A stretch of 48,816 nt of DNA from the NCBI GenBank assembly GCA_904502025.1, contig CAJGDJ010000015.1, positions 1 through 48,816 of the forward strand, read 5' to 3'. The stretch is from an uncultured Muribaculaceae bacterium (GTDB lineage Bacteria > Bacteroidota > Bacteroidia > Bacteroidales > Muribaculaceae). The notes beneath the pieces are model-generated. The model was given only the letters and a program-made list of their open reading frames with translations. It ran no database searches and was not told the DNA's origin. This document shows, piece after piece, positions 9,410 to 18,008 of the stretch (within the stretch, counting starts at the first letter, position 1; each line of letters opens with the position of its first letter). Position numbers and translations under genes: made by a program.

Positions 9410-10336
9410 ATGAATCAAGAAATTATATACCCAAAGCCACTACAAAAGGGAGACACTATTGCAATATTATCTCCTGCCGGGGTTGTGAGTCCCGAACATG
9501 TAAAGCACTCAATACCGGTGCTTGAGGCACAAGGTTGGAAAGTAAAGGTTATGCCTCACACACTTGGTCATTGGGGCAATTATAGTGGAACACCGTCGGA
9601 ACGTCTTGCCGACCTTGAAAATGCGTTTCTTGACCCCGAAGTGAGAGCAATTCTTTGTTCACGAGGGGGATATGGAGTTGTGCATTTGTTGGATTCACTT
9701 AATCGTTTACCGATTGCAAAAGACCCTAAATGGGTAATTGGATATAGCGATATTTCAGCATTACATGCGTTCATGTCAACCAAAGGCATTGCAAGTATTC
9801 ATGCCTCGATGACAAGCCACATTCGCAAAGGGGCTGATGATATTGACAATAAAGCCTTGTTTGAAATATTGCGTGGCGAAGCTCCTGCTTTTACATTTAA
9901 CGGACACCAATATGACCGCTTGGGACAATGCAGTGGGAAAATCATAGGTGGAAATGTTGCAGTTATTGCCGAATTAATAAATACCCCTTACGATATTATC
10001 GAAGACGACACAATATTATTTATAGAAGATATAGCCGAGCCAATCTATAAAATTGAGCGAATCATGTATCAACTTCGATTGAGTGGAGTGCTACCTCGAT
10101 TGAGAGGATTAGTTGTAGGGCAGTTTACCGATTACAAGCCCGATAGCAACTATGCCAACATGGAAACCATGATTTATGATATGGTTAAACCATACGATTA
10201 TCCCGTTGCATTTAATGTACCCATCGGACATGTGGAACACAATATCCCAATTGTAGAAAGTGCCAAAGTAACATTAAAAGTAACCGATGCAGGTCAAAAT
10301 CATCTAATCTTCTGGCCATTCCCTAACGCCGATTAA
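9410..10336 (+). CDS. ldcA: LD-carboxypeptidase (peptidase S66)
   Basis: A 308-residue cytoplasmic enzyme without signal peptide. It releases the terminal D-alanine from murein tetrapeptides during peptidoglycan recycling. The S66 catalytic triad is visible: S113 in GYSDIS, E206 in LFIEDIAEP and H274 in PIGHVEHN. The spacing of Glu and His (68 residues) matches Pseudomonas LdcA. The N-terminal LSPAG and SRGGYG motifs are also typical, and the length is normal. It is the last gene of the plus-strand run; a strong hairpin follows 18 bases after the stop. Confidence 0.92.
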   Translation: MNQEIIYPKPLQKGDTIAILSPAGVVSPEHVKHSIPVLEAQGWKVKVMPHTLGHWGNYSGTPSERLADLENAFLDPEVRAILCSRGGYGVVHLLDSLNRLPIAKDPKWVIGYSDISALHAFMSTKGIASIHASMTSHIRKGADDIDNKALFEILRGEAPAFTFNGHQYDRLGQCSGKIIGGNVAVIAELINTPYDIIEDDTILFIEDIAEPIYKIERIMYQLRLSGVLPRLRGLVVGQFTDYKPDSNYANMETMIYDMVKPYDYPVAFNVPIGHVEHNIPIVESAKVTLKVTDAGQNHLIFWPFPNAD

Positions 10337-10354
10337 TCAGAGATAATATAACAC

Positions 10355-10386
10355 AAAAAGAGATTGCAGTGTTGCAATCTCTTTTT
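10355..10386. terminator. Bidirectional terminator between ldcA and the tRNA genes
   Basis: A perfect 14-bp stem (10355-10368 with 10373-10386, loop GTGT) flanked by A5 on the left and T5 on the right. It can stop ldcA transcription on the plus strand and the tRNA-Asn transcript on the minus strand, whose downstream tRNA ends at 10388. Confidence 0.85.
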
Positions 10387-10387
10387 G

Positions 10388-10461
10388 CGCTTCAGGATGG
10401 GCTTGAACCAACGACCCCCTGATTAACAGTCAGGTGCTCTAACCAACTGAGCTACTGAAGC
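10388..10461 (-). tRNA. tRNA-Asn (GTT), copy 1
   Basis: On the minus strand this folds as a tRNA: acceptor GCTTCAG/CTGAAGC, D-stem GCTC/GAGC, anticodon stem CCTGA/TCAGG with loop CTGTTAA, so anticodon GTT (asparagine), and T loop TTCAAGC. The T stem carries one apparent U-U mismatch. CCA is not encoded. The sequence is identical to the copy 100 bases upstream on its strand. Confidence 0.93.
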
Positions 10462-10487
10462 AAATATTAACCAACTAAACTTTTTTG

Positions 10488-10561
10488 CGCTTCAGGATGG
10501 GCTTGAACCAACGACCCCCTGATTAACAGTCAGGTGCTCTAACCAACTGAGCTACTGAAGC
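10488..10561 (-). tRNA. tRNA-Asn (GTT), copy 2
   Basis: Identical in sequence to copy 1, displaced by exactly 100 bases; part of the TTTTTGC spacer is duplicated as well, which points to a recent tandem duplication. This copy is transcribed first, from the promoter at about 10594-10624. Confidence 0.93.
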
Positions 10562-10593
10562 AGAAAAATGCAACCCTTTTCAAAATTGCGATG

Positions 10594-10624
10594 CAAAATT
10601 AATCCCAAATTTTGAATTATGCAA
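10594..10624 (-). promoter_or_regulatory. Probable promoter of the tRNA-Asn pair
   Basis: Read on the minus strand, TAATTTTG (10594-10601) matches the -7 consensus TAnnTTTG. A TTG lies about 20 bases further upstream (10622-10624 as CAA on the plus strand). It is placed 33 bases before the tRNA 5' end. Confidence 0.5.
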
Positions 10625-10756
10625 TATTTTTCGCAAAAATCTCACTTTTATCTTTATTTTTAATGCTTTTTTGAGAAAAACAGTGCCTACATTGTTATAA
10701 TAATGCGTAACTTAGCCGTTCAATTTGTAGAAAACGAGAAAATTCAAAAAAAGAAA

Positions 10757-12418
10757 ATGAGAAAGATAATCCCAATTTTTGTGTTTGCTTTGTGTGCTGC
10801 ATCGATTTTTAGCACTGCAGCAACTCGTAGCAACAAATCAGACATATCTCGCAATCTTAACATCTTTAATTCAATATACAAAGAATTACAAATAAATTAT
10901 GTTGACACGATTGATGCTAACAAAACAATTCGCAAAGCGATAGATGCAATGTTGATGGAAATTGACCCATACACAGAGTATATTCCCGAAGAAGACCAAG
11001 AAGCATTTCGTTTGATTTCTACCGGCGAATATGGTGGCATAGGGTCAGTAATTATGCAACGCAATGGAAATGTATATATTTCAGAACCATACGAAGGTTC
11101 TCCGGCACAAAAAGCAGGATTGCGTCCCGGCGACCTTATAATGGTGGTTGATGGCGATACTGTACTTGGCTTGACCACTGATAAAGTGAGCAATAAATTA
11201 AAAGGACAAGCCGGAACTAATTTATCAATCACAGTAAAACGTCCATACGTAAATGACTCAATATTGACATTTGATATTACACGAGCAAAGATACAAGTCA
11301 ATCCGGTGCCTTATTATGGCGTGATTCGTGGAGATATAGGGTATATTGGGTTGACTACATTTAATGAAAACTCTGCCAACGAAGTAAAAAACGCTTTAAT
11401 TGAATTGAAAAAAGACCCACGAGTAAAATCTATTATTCTTGACTTGCGAAACAATGGTGGAGGATTACTTGAGAGTGCCGTTAAAATTGTGGGACTGTTC
11501 GTGCCTAAAAACACCGAAGTGCTTCGCACTCGTGGCAAAGGTCAATTTAACGAAAAAGTGTATAAAACAACAACTAAACCCGTTGACACTGAGACCCCTT
11601 TAGCCGTGTTAATCAACACTGGCACAGCTTCAAGTGCCGAGATTGTGTCAGGAGCATTACAAGACCTCGACAGAGCAGTAATTATCGGCACTCGCTCGTT
11701 TGGCAAAGGACTTGTTCAATCAACTCGTCCATTGCCTTATAATGGAGTGCTAAAGGTTACAACAGCTAAATATTATATTCCAAGTGGACGTCTAATTCAA
11801 GCCATTGATTATTCACATCGCAATGCCGATGGCTCAGTGGCTCGCACTCCCGACAGCTTGACAAATGTATTCAAAACAGCTAATGGACGTGAAGTACGTG
11901 ATGGAGGTGGCATAACTCCCGACATAAGCATAACATTCCCCGAAAGCAACCGATTGGTGTATAATATCGTAGTGAATAATTGGGCGTTTGACTATGCCAA
12001 TCGTTTTGCCGCTACCACTCAATCAATCCTTTCGCCCGAAGAATTTGAAATAACCGATTCGATTTATGCCGACTTCAAAAAATTCATAGATCCCGAAAAA
12101 TTCAAATACGACAAAGTGTGTGAAATGAGGTTAAGCGAGCTCAAAAAGGTGGCTGAAGTTGAGGGATATATGAACGACAGTGTTAAAGTGCAATTTGAAG
12201 CTCTTGAAAAAATGTTGCGTCATGATTTAGATAAAGACCTCGACACTCATCGTAAAGAAATTAGCGAATATCTCTCTTCAGAGATCGTGATGCGATATTA
12301 CTATCAAAAAGGACAAGTAATTGATGCGCTACGCACCGATATTGTTGTTGATTCGGCCATGAATGTGCTTCACAATGATGCAAAATACAAATCAATCTTG
12401 AATCCATTGAAAAAGTAA
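10757..12418 (+). CDS. S41 family carboxy-terminal processing peptidase
   Basis: A periplasmic or membrane-tethered serine protease of 553 residues from ATG 10757. That start gives a signal sequence (MRKIIPIFVFALCAASIF); ATG 10703 would add 18 polar residues before it and lies near a possible -7 element (TACATTGT, 10688), so it is less likely. A PDZ domain lies at about residues 75-165 (GGIGSVIMQR, GSPAQKAGLRPGDLI). The catalytic Ser-Lys pair is S292 in GTASSAEI and K317 in RSFGKGLVQ, 25 residues apart as in CtpB. CTP proteases trim or degrade envelope proteins from the C-terminus. The stop overlaps the mfd start (TAATG), implying translational coupling. Confidence 0.9.
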   Translation: MRKIIPIFVFALCAASIFSTAATRSNKSDISRNLNIFNSIYKELQINYVDTIDANKTIRKAIDAMLMEIDPYTEYIPEEDQEAFRLISTGEYGGIGSVIMQRNGNVYISEPYEGSPAQKAGLRPGDLIMVVDGDTVLGLTTDKVSNKLKGQAGTNLSITVKRPYVNDSILTFDITRAKIQVNPVPYYGVIRGDIGYIGLTTFNENSANEVKNALIELKKDPRVKSIILDLRNNGGGLLESAVKIVGLFVPKNTEVLRTRGKGQFNEKVYKTTTKPVDTETPLAVLINTGTASSAEIVSGALQDLDRAVIIGTRSFGKGLVQSTRPLPYNGVLKVTTAKYYIPSGRLIQAIDYSHRNADGSVARTPDSLTNVFKTANGREVRDGGGITPDISITFPESNRLVYNIVVNNWAFDYANRFAATTQSILSPEEFEITDSIYADFKKFIDPEKFKYDKVCEMRLSELKKVAEVEGYMNDSVKVQFEALEKMLRHDLDKDLDTHRKEISEYLSSEIVMRYYYQKGQVIDALRTDIVVDSAMNVLHNDAKYKSILNPLKK

Positions 12419-15400
12419 TGTCGGCAATCAATAATTTAGGCGAAATCTTTATAAGCCGTCAACGTCGTCAAGCAATAGATAAATTGCTTGGAGGGGGAGA
12501 GCGATGCGTATCTGTTTATTCGTTATCCGGCTCTGCTCCGGCTTTGCTTTTTGCCGGAATGTCAAAACAACCTACACCTACCTTAATTATTGGAGACAAT
12601 CTTGATGATGCTGGATATATCTATCACGACCTTTCAAAAATGTTGGGAGAGGACGCCGTATTGATATTCCCTTCGGGCTACAAACGAGATATTAAATATG
12701 GGCAGATTGACGCACCATCACAAATATTGCGAACAGAGGTGCTTAATCATTGGCACAACGATTCGCAATTGCGATATGTTGTAACTTATCCCGATGCCAT
12801 CGCCGAACGTGTGGCATCGAAAGAAACAATAAATAAGCACACGTTACATTTAACGGTAGGAGAAGCTGTTAGTGTTGACGAAACGATAAAATGGCTTCGT
12901 GAAAACGGCTTTATTGAAGTCGATTATGTTTATGAACCGGGGCATTTTGCTTTGCGTGGCTCTATTCTTGATATATTTGGCTATTCTCATGAATTACCCT
13001 ATCGCATCGACTTTTTTGATGATGAAATCGACACGATGCGTACGTTTAATATCGAGACACAACTATCCGAACAACGAATTGAGGAAGTTTCGATAACATC
13101 AAATGTGGCACAACACTCCTATGGTGAATCATTGCTTAATTTTATTGGTGATGACACACTCATTGCCGTACGTGATGCTCAATTTACATTAAATCGTATT
13201 CGCGAAATAGCGTCCGAATCATTTTCAGAAAGTTCATTGATAGCCAACGAAGGAGATAAAAATGCGATGTCGCAGGTAGTTGATGCCGAAGAATTTGTCA
13301 AAAAATTCGCTACATTCCACCAACTTCAATTCACTGCGGCAGCTAATCCCGATAGTGTAAATAAAGCATCGATTGATTTTTGTTGTTCGCCACAAGGGAT
13401 ATATCATAAGAACTTCGACCTCATTAGCGATGATTTCAAAAAACTTCTCGCCAACGGTTACACACTTTATATTTTGAGCGATAGCGAAAAACAAATCGAA
13501 CGCTTGAAAATAATATTTGAGGATCGTGGCGATAACATAGCGTTTACTCCCATATATTCTACATTGCATGAAGGATTTGTGGATCACTCCACTAAAAGTT
13601 GCTTCTTTACCGACCACCAAATTTTTGACCGTTTTCACAAATACACACTTAAAAGCGACCGTGCCCGCTCGGGCAAATTAGCATTGTCGCTTAAAGAGTT
13701 GTCGTCAATAGAAGTGGGCGATTTTATCGTCCATGTCGATCATGGAGTGGGTAAATTTGCCGGGTTGTTGCGTACGAACGTCAATGGCAAAACGCAAGAA
13801 ATGATTAAACTCACATATCAAAACGATGATATAATTTTTGTGTCGATTCATGCCCTTCATAAATTGTCAAAATATAGAGGTAAGGAGGGAGTTCCACCAA
13901 AAATCAACAAACTTGGCACCGGTGCATGGAATCGAATGAAAGATCGCACAAAGTCAAAGCTCAAAGATATTGCTCGCGACTTGATAAAACTATATGCCGC
14001 TCGTAAAAACGAAACAGGTTATAGCTTTTCGCCCGATGGATATATGCAACAAGAGCTTGAAGCCTCATTTATATATGAAGACACCCCCGACCAACTCACC
14101 ACAACTGCTGCCGTAAAAGCCGATATGGAAAGTTCGCGTCCGATGGACCGACTTATTTGTGGCGATGTGGGATTTGGTAAAACTGAAATTGCTATACGTG
14201 CTGCTTTTAAGGCAGCCACCGATGGCAAGCAAACAGCAGTGTTAGTTCCAACTACAGTTTTAGCATATCAGCACTTTAACACATTCAAAGACCGCTTGAA
14301 AGATTTCCCCGTCAGAGTCGATTATCTTTCACGGGCACGCACTCCAAAGCAAGTGAAACAAATCATTAGCGACCTTGCCGAAGGTAAAATCGACATTCTC
14401 ATTGGCACTCATAAGATAATTGGCAAAGATGTAAAATTCAAAGATTTAGGCTTGCTGATTGTCGATGAAGAACAAAAGTTTGGCGTTGCCGTTAAAGAGA
14501 AACTCAAACAAATGAAAATCAATGTCGATACATTAACCATGAGTGCTACCCCAATACCTCGCACATTGCAATTTTCGTTAATGGGAGCTCGCGACCTATC
14601 GGCGATAACCACACCTCCTGTCAATCGTTATCCAATCGTTACATCAGTAAATGCTCTTAACGATGATATATTGCTCGAAGCCATTAACTTTGAAATGTCG
14701 CGAAACGGACAGGTATTTATCGTCAACCACCGCATCGAGAGCCTTTATGACCTTGAAGCAATGGTTAAACGCCTTGTTCCTGATGCTCGAACAGTGGTGG
14801 GACATGGGCAAATGGCTCCAGACAAACTTGAACAGGTTATTATCGATTTTGCCAATCACGATTATGATGTGTTACTTGCCACAACAATAATCGAATCGGG
14901 TATTGATATGCCAAATGTAAATACAATCATCATCAATAATGCTCAACATTTCGGATTAAGCGAGTTGCATCAGCTTCGAGGTCGTGTGGGGCGTAGCAAT
15001 CGCAAAGCATTTTGTTATCTTCTTGTGCCTCCTCACATTCCTCTATCACCGGTGTCACGTCGCAGATTGCAAGCCATTGAAAGTTTTTCAGACCTCGGCA
15101 GTGGTATTCACATTGCAATGCAAGACCTTGATATTCGTGGAGCAGGCAATCTTCTTGGAGCCGAACAAAGTGGATTTATTGCCGATTTAGGTTACGAAAC
15201 CTATCAAAAGATTCTCAAAGAGGCAGTTATTGAACTTCGCACCGAGGAATTTTCAAACATTCTCACGACCGAAGATGACAATGAAAAAGAATTTGTTGCT
15301 GATTGCGTGATTGAAAGCGACATGGAATTGTTGCTCCCAGCCATGTATGTGCCACAAGAGAGCGAACGCATTATATTATACAAAGAGCTTGACGGCATTG

Positions 15401-15759
15401 AACGTGAATTGGACTTGCAAGCTTTTAAGAACCGATTACACGACCGTTTTGGAAAGATTCCTCCCGAAACCGCCGAATTATTGAGAGTGCCACGTTTGCG
15501 ACGATTGGCTCGACAATTAGGCATCGAAAAAGTTGCATTGAAACAAGAACGAATGTATCTTTATTTTGTTGACGATAACAATAAAGCATACTATCAATCA
15601 CCTATGTTTGGAAAGATTATAAACTACATGCAACAAAATGCTCGTCATTGCCATATTCGTGAAAACAATAATCGCCGTAGCATCTCAATCGAGCAAGTAA
15701 AAACAGTTGAAACAGCCGTTGAAATTCTCAACACTATACATTCAATTGAGTCGATATAG
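12418..15759 (+). CDS. mfd: Transcription-repair coupling factor
   Basis: A 1113-residue protein close to the usual Mfd length. Mfd removes RNA polymerase stalled at DNA lesions and recruits UvrA. The order is UvrB-homology domains (about 1-350), the RNA-polymerase-interaction domain (VGDFIVHVDHGVGKFAGL, about residue 435), an SF2 translocase with Walker A GDVGFGKTE (K588) and DEEQ in LIVDEEQKFGV, the second RecA-like domain (ATTIIESGIDMPNVNTII, QLRGRVGRS) and a C-terminal TRCF domain. It overlaps the S41 gene by one base; pairing with that protease is positional only. Confidence 0.96.
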   Translation: MSAINNLGEIFISRQRRQAIDKLLGGGERCVSVYSLSGSAPALLFAGMSKQPTPTLIIGDNLDDAGYIYHDLSKMLGEDAVLIFPSGYKRDIKYGQIDAPSQILRTEVLNHWHNDSQLRYVVTYPDAIAERVASKETINKHTLHLTVGEAVSVDETIKWLRENGFIEVDYVYEPGHFALRGSILDIFGYSHELPYRIDFFDDEIDTMRTFNIETQLSEQRIEEVSITSNVAQHSYGESLLNFIGDDTLIAVRDAQFTLNRIREIASESFSESSLIANEGDKNAMSQVVDAEEFVKKFATFHQLQFTAAANPDSVNKASIDFCCSPQGIYHKNFDLISDDFKKLLANGYTLYILSDSEKQIERLKIIFEDRGDNIAFTPIYSTLHEGFVDHSTKSCFFTDHQIFDRFHKYTLKSDRARSGKLALSLKELSSIEVGDFIVHVDHGVGKFAGLLRTNVNGKTQEMIKLTYQNDDIIFVSIHALHKLSKYRGKEGVPPKINKLGTGAWNRMKDRTKSKLKDIARDLIKLYAARKNETGYSFSPDGYMQQELEASFIYEDTPDQLTTTAAVKADMESSRPMDRLICGDVGFGKTEIAIRAAFKAATDGKQTAVLVPTTVLAYQHFNTFKDRLKDFPVRVDYLSRARTPKQVKQIISDLAEGKIDILIGTHKIIGKDVKFKDLGLLIVDEEQKFGVAVKEKLKQMKINVDTLTMSATPIPRTLQFSLMGARDLSAITTPPVNRYPIVTSVNALNDDILLEAINFEMSRNGQVFIVNHRIESLYDLEAMVKRLVPDARTVVGHGQMAPDKLEQVIIDFANHDYDVLLATTIIESGIDMPNVNTIIINNAQHFGLSELHQLRGRVGRSNRKAFCYLLVPPHIPLSPVSRRRLQAIESFSDLGSGIHIAMQDLDIRGAGNLLGAEQSGFIADLGYETYQKILKEAVIELRTEEFSNILTTEDDNEKEFVADCVIESDMELLLPAMYVPQESERIILYKELDGIERELDLQAFKNRLHDRFGKIPPETAELLRVPRLRRLARQLGIEKVALKQERMYLYFVDDNNKAYYQSPMFGKIINYMQQNARHCHIRENNNRRSISIEQVKTVETAVEILNTIHSIESI

Positions 15760-15826
15760 AATTTTTGATAAGATATAAAAAACTCAAAAATTGAGGTATC
15801 ACTCGTTTAATGTGCATTATATTTAC

Positions 15827-15834
15827 TACCTTTG
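15827..15834 (+). promoter_or_regulatory. -7 element of slyD promoter
   Basis: TACCTTTG matches TAnnTTTG exactly, with a TTTA at 15806-15809 as a weak upstream element. It would give a leader of about 45-50 bases before the ATG at 15888, with the dyad 15857-15871 inside it. Confidence 0.55.
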
Positions 15835-15856
15835 TAGCAATTAAAATAATAATTTA

Positions 15857-15871
15857 ATGGGTATTACCCAT
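15857..15871. promoter_or_regulatory. Perfect dyad in the slyD leader
   Basis: ATGGGTA-T-TACCCAT, a 7-bp inverted repeat around one base, lies between the -7 element and the slyD start. It could be a repressor site; no regulator is known to me for it. Confidence 0.4.
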
Positions 15872-15887
15872 ATAAAATCGATAAATT

Positions 15888-16466
15888 ATGGAAAAAATTC
15901 AACAAGGCAAATATGTAGAAATGGTCTATGACCTCTATAAAGTTAATCCCGACGGATCTCAAACTCTTGTGCATCAAAGCGAAGAAAGCGACCCCGAACG
16001 CTTCATCTATGGAGTAACACCCGGCATGGTTGTCCCTTTAGAAAAAGCTATTTATGCCCTTGAGGTTGGAGGCAAATTCGACCTTATCGTAAAAGCCGAA
16101 GATGCTTTTGGACCTTATGACGAAAACCAAATAGTAGAACTCGATCGTGACCTTTTCTTGGTTGATGGTAAATTTGATAGCGAATTTATCAAAAAAGGGG
16201 CTTCAGTGCCTATGATGACTGCCGATGGTTTCCGCATCAATGGTCTTGTTGTTGAAGTTACTAAAAACTCAGTTAAGATGGACTTCAACCACCCATTAGC
16301 AAAAGATGATGTGCGTTTCGATGGTAAAATCCTCGTTGTGCGCGACGCAACTCCCGAAGAATTAAACCCATCATGTGGTTGTGGCTGCGGCTGTGGCGAT
16401 CATGGCTGTGGTGATGACTGTGGTGGAAGCTGTGGCGACGGCGATTGTGGCTGTGGGTGCCATTAA
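15888..16466 (+). CDS. slyD: SlyD-like FKBP-type peptidyl-prolyl isomerase with metal-binding tail
   Basis: A 192-residue cytoplasmic folding helper. The FKBP half is split by an insert-in-flap domain as in SlyD: MVVPLEKAIYALEVGGKFDL and EDAFGPYDENQIVELDRDLF are diagnostic. SlyD isomerises prolyl bonds, acts as a chaperone and in some bacteria delivers nickel. The last 30 residues are a run of Cys, Gly, Asp and His (CGCGCGDHGCGDD and so on), with 11 cysteines, clearly a metal-binding tail. It has its own -7 element and a dyad in the leader, and lies 52 bases before the U32 gene. The metal is not determined by sequence. Confidence 0.92.
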   Translation: MEKIQQGKYVEMVYDLYKVNPDGSQTLVHQSEESDPERFIYGVTPGMVVPLEKAIYALEVGGKFDLIVKAEDAFGPYDENQIVELDRDLFLVDGKFDSEFIKKGASVPMMTADGFRINGLVVEVTKNSVKMDFNHPLAKDDVRFDGKILVVRDATPEELNPSCGCGCGCGDHGCGDDCGGSCGDGDCGCGCH

Positions 16467-16518
16467 TATTAAACCCAATTTTTATACTTTTCGATAGTTT
16501 TCATAGAAATTCCCATAG

Positions 16519-17763
16519 ATGAATCGCAAAGACTTTGAAATCATGGCACCGGTAGGTAGCTACGAATCGCTACATGCAGCTATTAATGCCGGAGCCGACG
16601 CCATCTACTTTGGTGTAGAAGGCTTGAATATGCGTGCCCGCTCGTCGGTAAACTTCACTCTTGATGATTTACATAACATTGCATCGATTTGTCATGAGAA
16701 TGGAGTAAAAAGTTATCTCACCGTAAACACGATTATTTTCGACGGAGACATTGCAACTTGTCATGCAATCATCGATGCAGTAAAGCAATCGGGCATTTCG
16801 GCAATTATAGCGTCCGATATTGCAGCTATCACCTACGCTCGCAGCATTGGTGTTGAGGTACATATCTCAACACAAGTAAACATCACTAACATTGAAGCTG
16901 TAAAATTCTATGCACAGTTTGCCGACGTTGTGGTGCTTGCTCGCGAAACCAACATGGAACAAGTGCGAGCCATCTATGATGCCATTCGTGAACAAGATAT
17001 CCGTGGCCCTCATGGAGAGTTGGTGAGAATTGAAATGTTTTGTCACGGAGCATTATGCATGGCAGTGTCGGGTAAATGCTATTTGAGTCTTCACGAAATG
17101 AATTATAGTGCCAATCGTGGCTCATGTGCTCAAATATGTCGCAGAGGTTATACTGTAACCGACCGCGAATCAGGAGCACAACTCGATATTGAAAATCAAT
17201 ATATAATGTCGCCCAAGGACCTCAAAACCATTCACTTCCTCAACAAGGTTATCGATGCCGGAGTGAGAGTATTGAAAATTGAAGGTCGTGCTCGTGGACC
17301 CGAATATGTAAAAATTGCTGTCGAATGCTATAACGAAGCCATTGAAGCTTGTTGCAATGGCACATACAATGAAGATATGATTGCCGATTGGGATAATCGT
17401 TTGTCTAAAATTTTCAATCGTGGATTTTGGAACGGATATTATCTTGGTCAACGCCTTGGCGAATGGTCATCAAAATATGGTTCATCGGCAACTCGCGTGA
17501 AACAATATGTGGCAAAAGGAATTCGATACTTCTCAAACATTGGCGTGGCAGAGTTTCAAATGGAAAGTGGCGAATTGCAAGTTGGCGATGAAATAATCAT
17601 CACCGGTCCCACTACCGGAGCTATCATCACTACTATTGAAGAAATTCGTGTCGATCTCAAACCTGTAGAAAAAACAGTAAAAGGAGAGCGATTTTCAATC
17701 AAGGTGGCTGAAAAGGTAAGACCAAGCGATAGAATGTATCGTTGGGTCCCAACCGGACTATAA
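16519..17763 (+). CDS. U32 family protein (TrhP/YegQ-like)
   Basis: A 414-residue member of the U32 'collagenase-like peptidase' family. Several U32 proteins are RNA-modification factors: TrhP in tRNA U34 hydroxylation, RlhA in 23S rRNA. The N-terminal TIM-barrel start (MAPVGSYESLHAAINAGADAIYFG) is typical. Four conserved cysteines lie in HGALCMAVSGKC and RGSCAQICRRGY and probably hold an iron-sulfur cluster. The length suits a TrhP-type protein, so tRNA modification is the best guess; protease activity is doubtful. It follows slyD by 52 bases without a clear separate promoter and may be read with it. Confidence 0.85.
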   Translation: MNRKDFEIMAPVGSYESLHAAINAGADAIYFGVEGLNMRARSSVNFTLDDLHNIASICHENGVKSYLTVNTIIFDGDIATCHAIIDAVKQSGISAIIASDIAAITYARSIGVEVHISTQVNITNIEAVKFYAQFADVVVLARETNMEQVRAIYDAIREQDIRGPHGELVRIEMFCHGALCMAVSGKCYLSLHEMNYSANRGSCAQICRRGYTVTDRESGAQLDIENQYIMSPKDLKTIHFLNKVIDAGVRVLKIEGRARGPEYVKIAVECYNEAIEACCNGTYNEDMIADWDNRLSKIFNRGFWNGYYLGQRLGEWSSKYGSSATRVKQYVAKGIRYFSNIGVAEFQMESGELQVGDEIIITGPTTGAIITTIEEIRVDLKPVEKTVKGERFSIKVAEKVRPSDRMYRWVPTGL

Positions 17764-17800
17764 TTCGCCCACACATTAACAATATTTTAACCTAAAAATA

Positions 17801-17831
17801 TTTGCATTTATACAATTATACACTATTTTTG
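17801..17831 (+). promoter_or_regulatory. Full-consensus promoter of a candidate small RNA
   Basis: TTTG (17801-17804), exactly 19 bases, then TATTTTTG (17824-17831): a perfect Bacteroidetes promoter. The start point would be near 17838. No open frame of note follows before the terminator at 17915-17949. Confidence 0.7.
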
Positions 17832-17837
17832 CATAAC

Positions 17838-17949
17838 AAAAATAGCAAAGTGTAATTTTTTAATAATAAAAACAATATAATCACATCCCTGTATACACTT
17901 TACAATAAATTGAAGAGAATCGTGTCGTGATGACATGGTTCTTTTTTTA
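17838..17949 (+). ncRNA. Candidate small RNA between the U32 gene and rlmN
   Basis: The segment has its own perfect promoter and ends in a rho-independent terminator, giving a transcript of about 110 nt. It contains a long-range pairing AAAGTGTA (17847-17854) with TACACTTT (17894-17901), besides the terminator stem. I found no coding frame with a sensible start. It matches no RNA family I recognise, and is not tRNA, 6S or tmRNA. The start is inferred from the promoter, the end from the hairpin. An alternative is a long untranslated leader of rlmN, but the terminator and the separate rlmN -7 element speak against that. Confidence 0.5.
17915..17949 (+). terminator. Rho-independent terminator of the candidate small RNA
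   Basis: Stem GAATCGTGTC (17917-17926) with GACATGGTTC (17932-17941), including two G-U pairs, extended by an A-T and a G-U pair and followed by seven T's. It lies 150 bases past the U32 stop, further than expected for that gene alone. Confidence 0.8.
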
Positions 17950-17973
17950 TTGGTAGTTTTGGATTAAAAATAT

Positions 17974-17981
17974 TACTTTTG
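17974..17981 (+). promoter_or_regulatory. -7 element of rlmN promoter
   Basis: TACTTTTG matches TAnnTTTG and lies 27 bases before the rlmN ATG at 18009. A weak ATTG (17949-17952) is 21 bases upstream. Confidence 0.55.
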
Positions 17982-18008
17982 CATTAAAAATAAAAACACC
18001 CTGATATT

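Noticed and set aside
16519..17763. Collagenase as the function of the U32 protein
   Set aside because: The family name is historical; the four conserved cysteines and the length fit an RNA-modification protein better.
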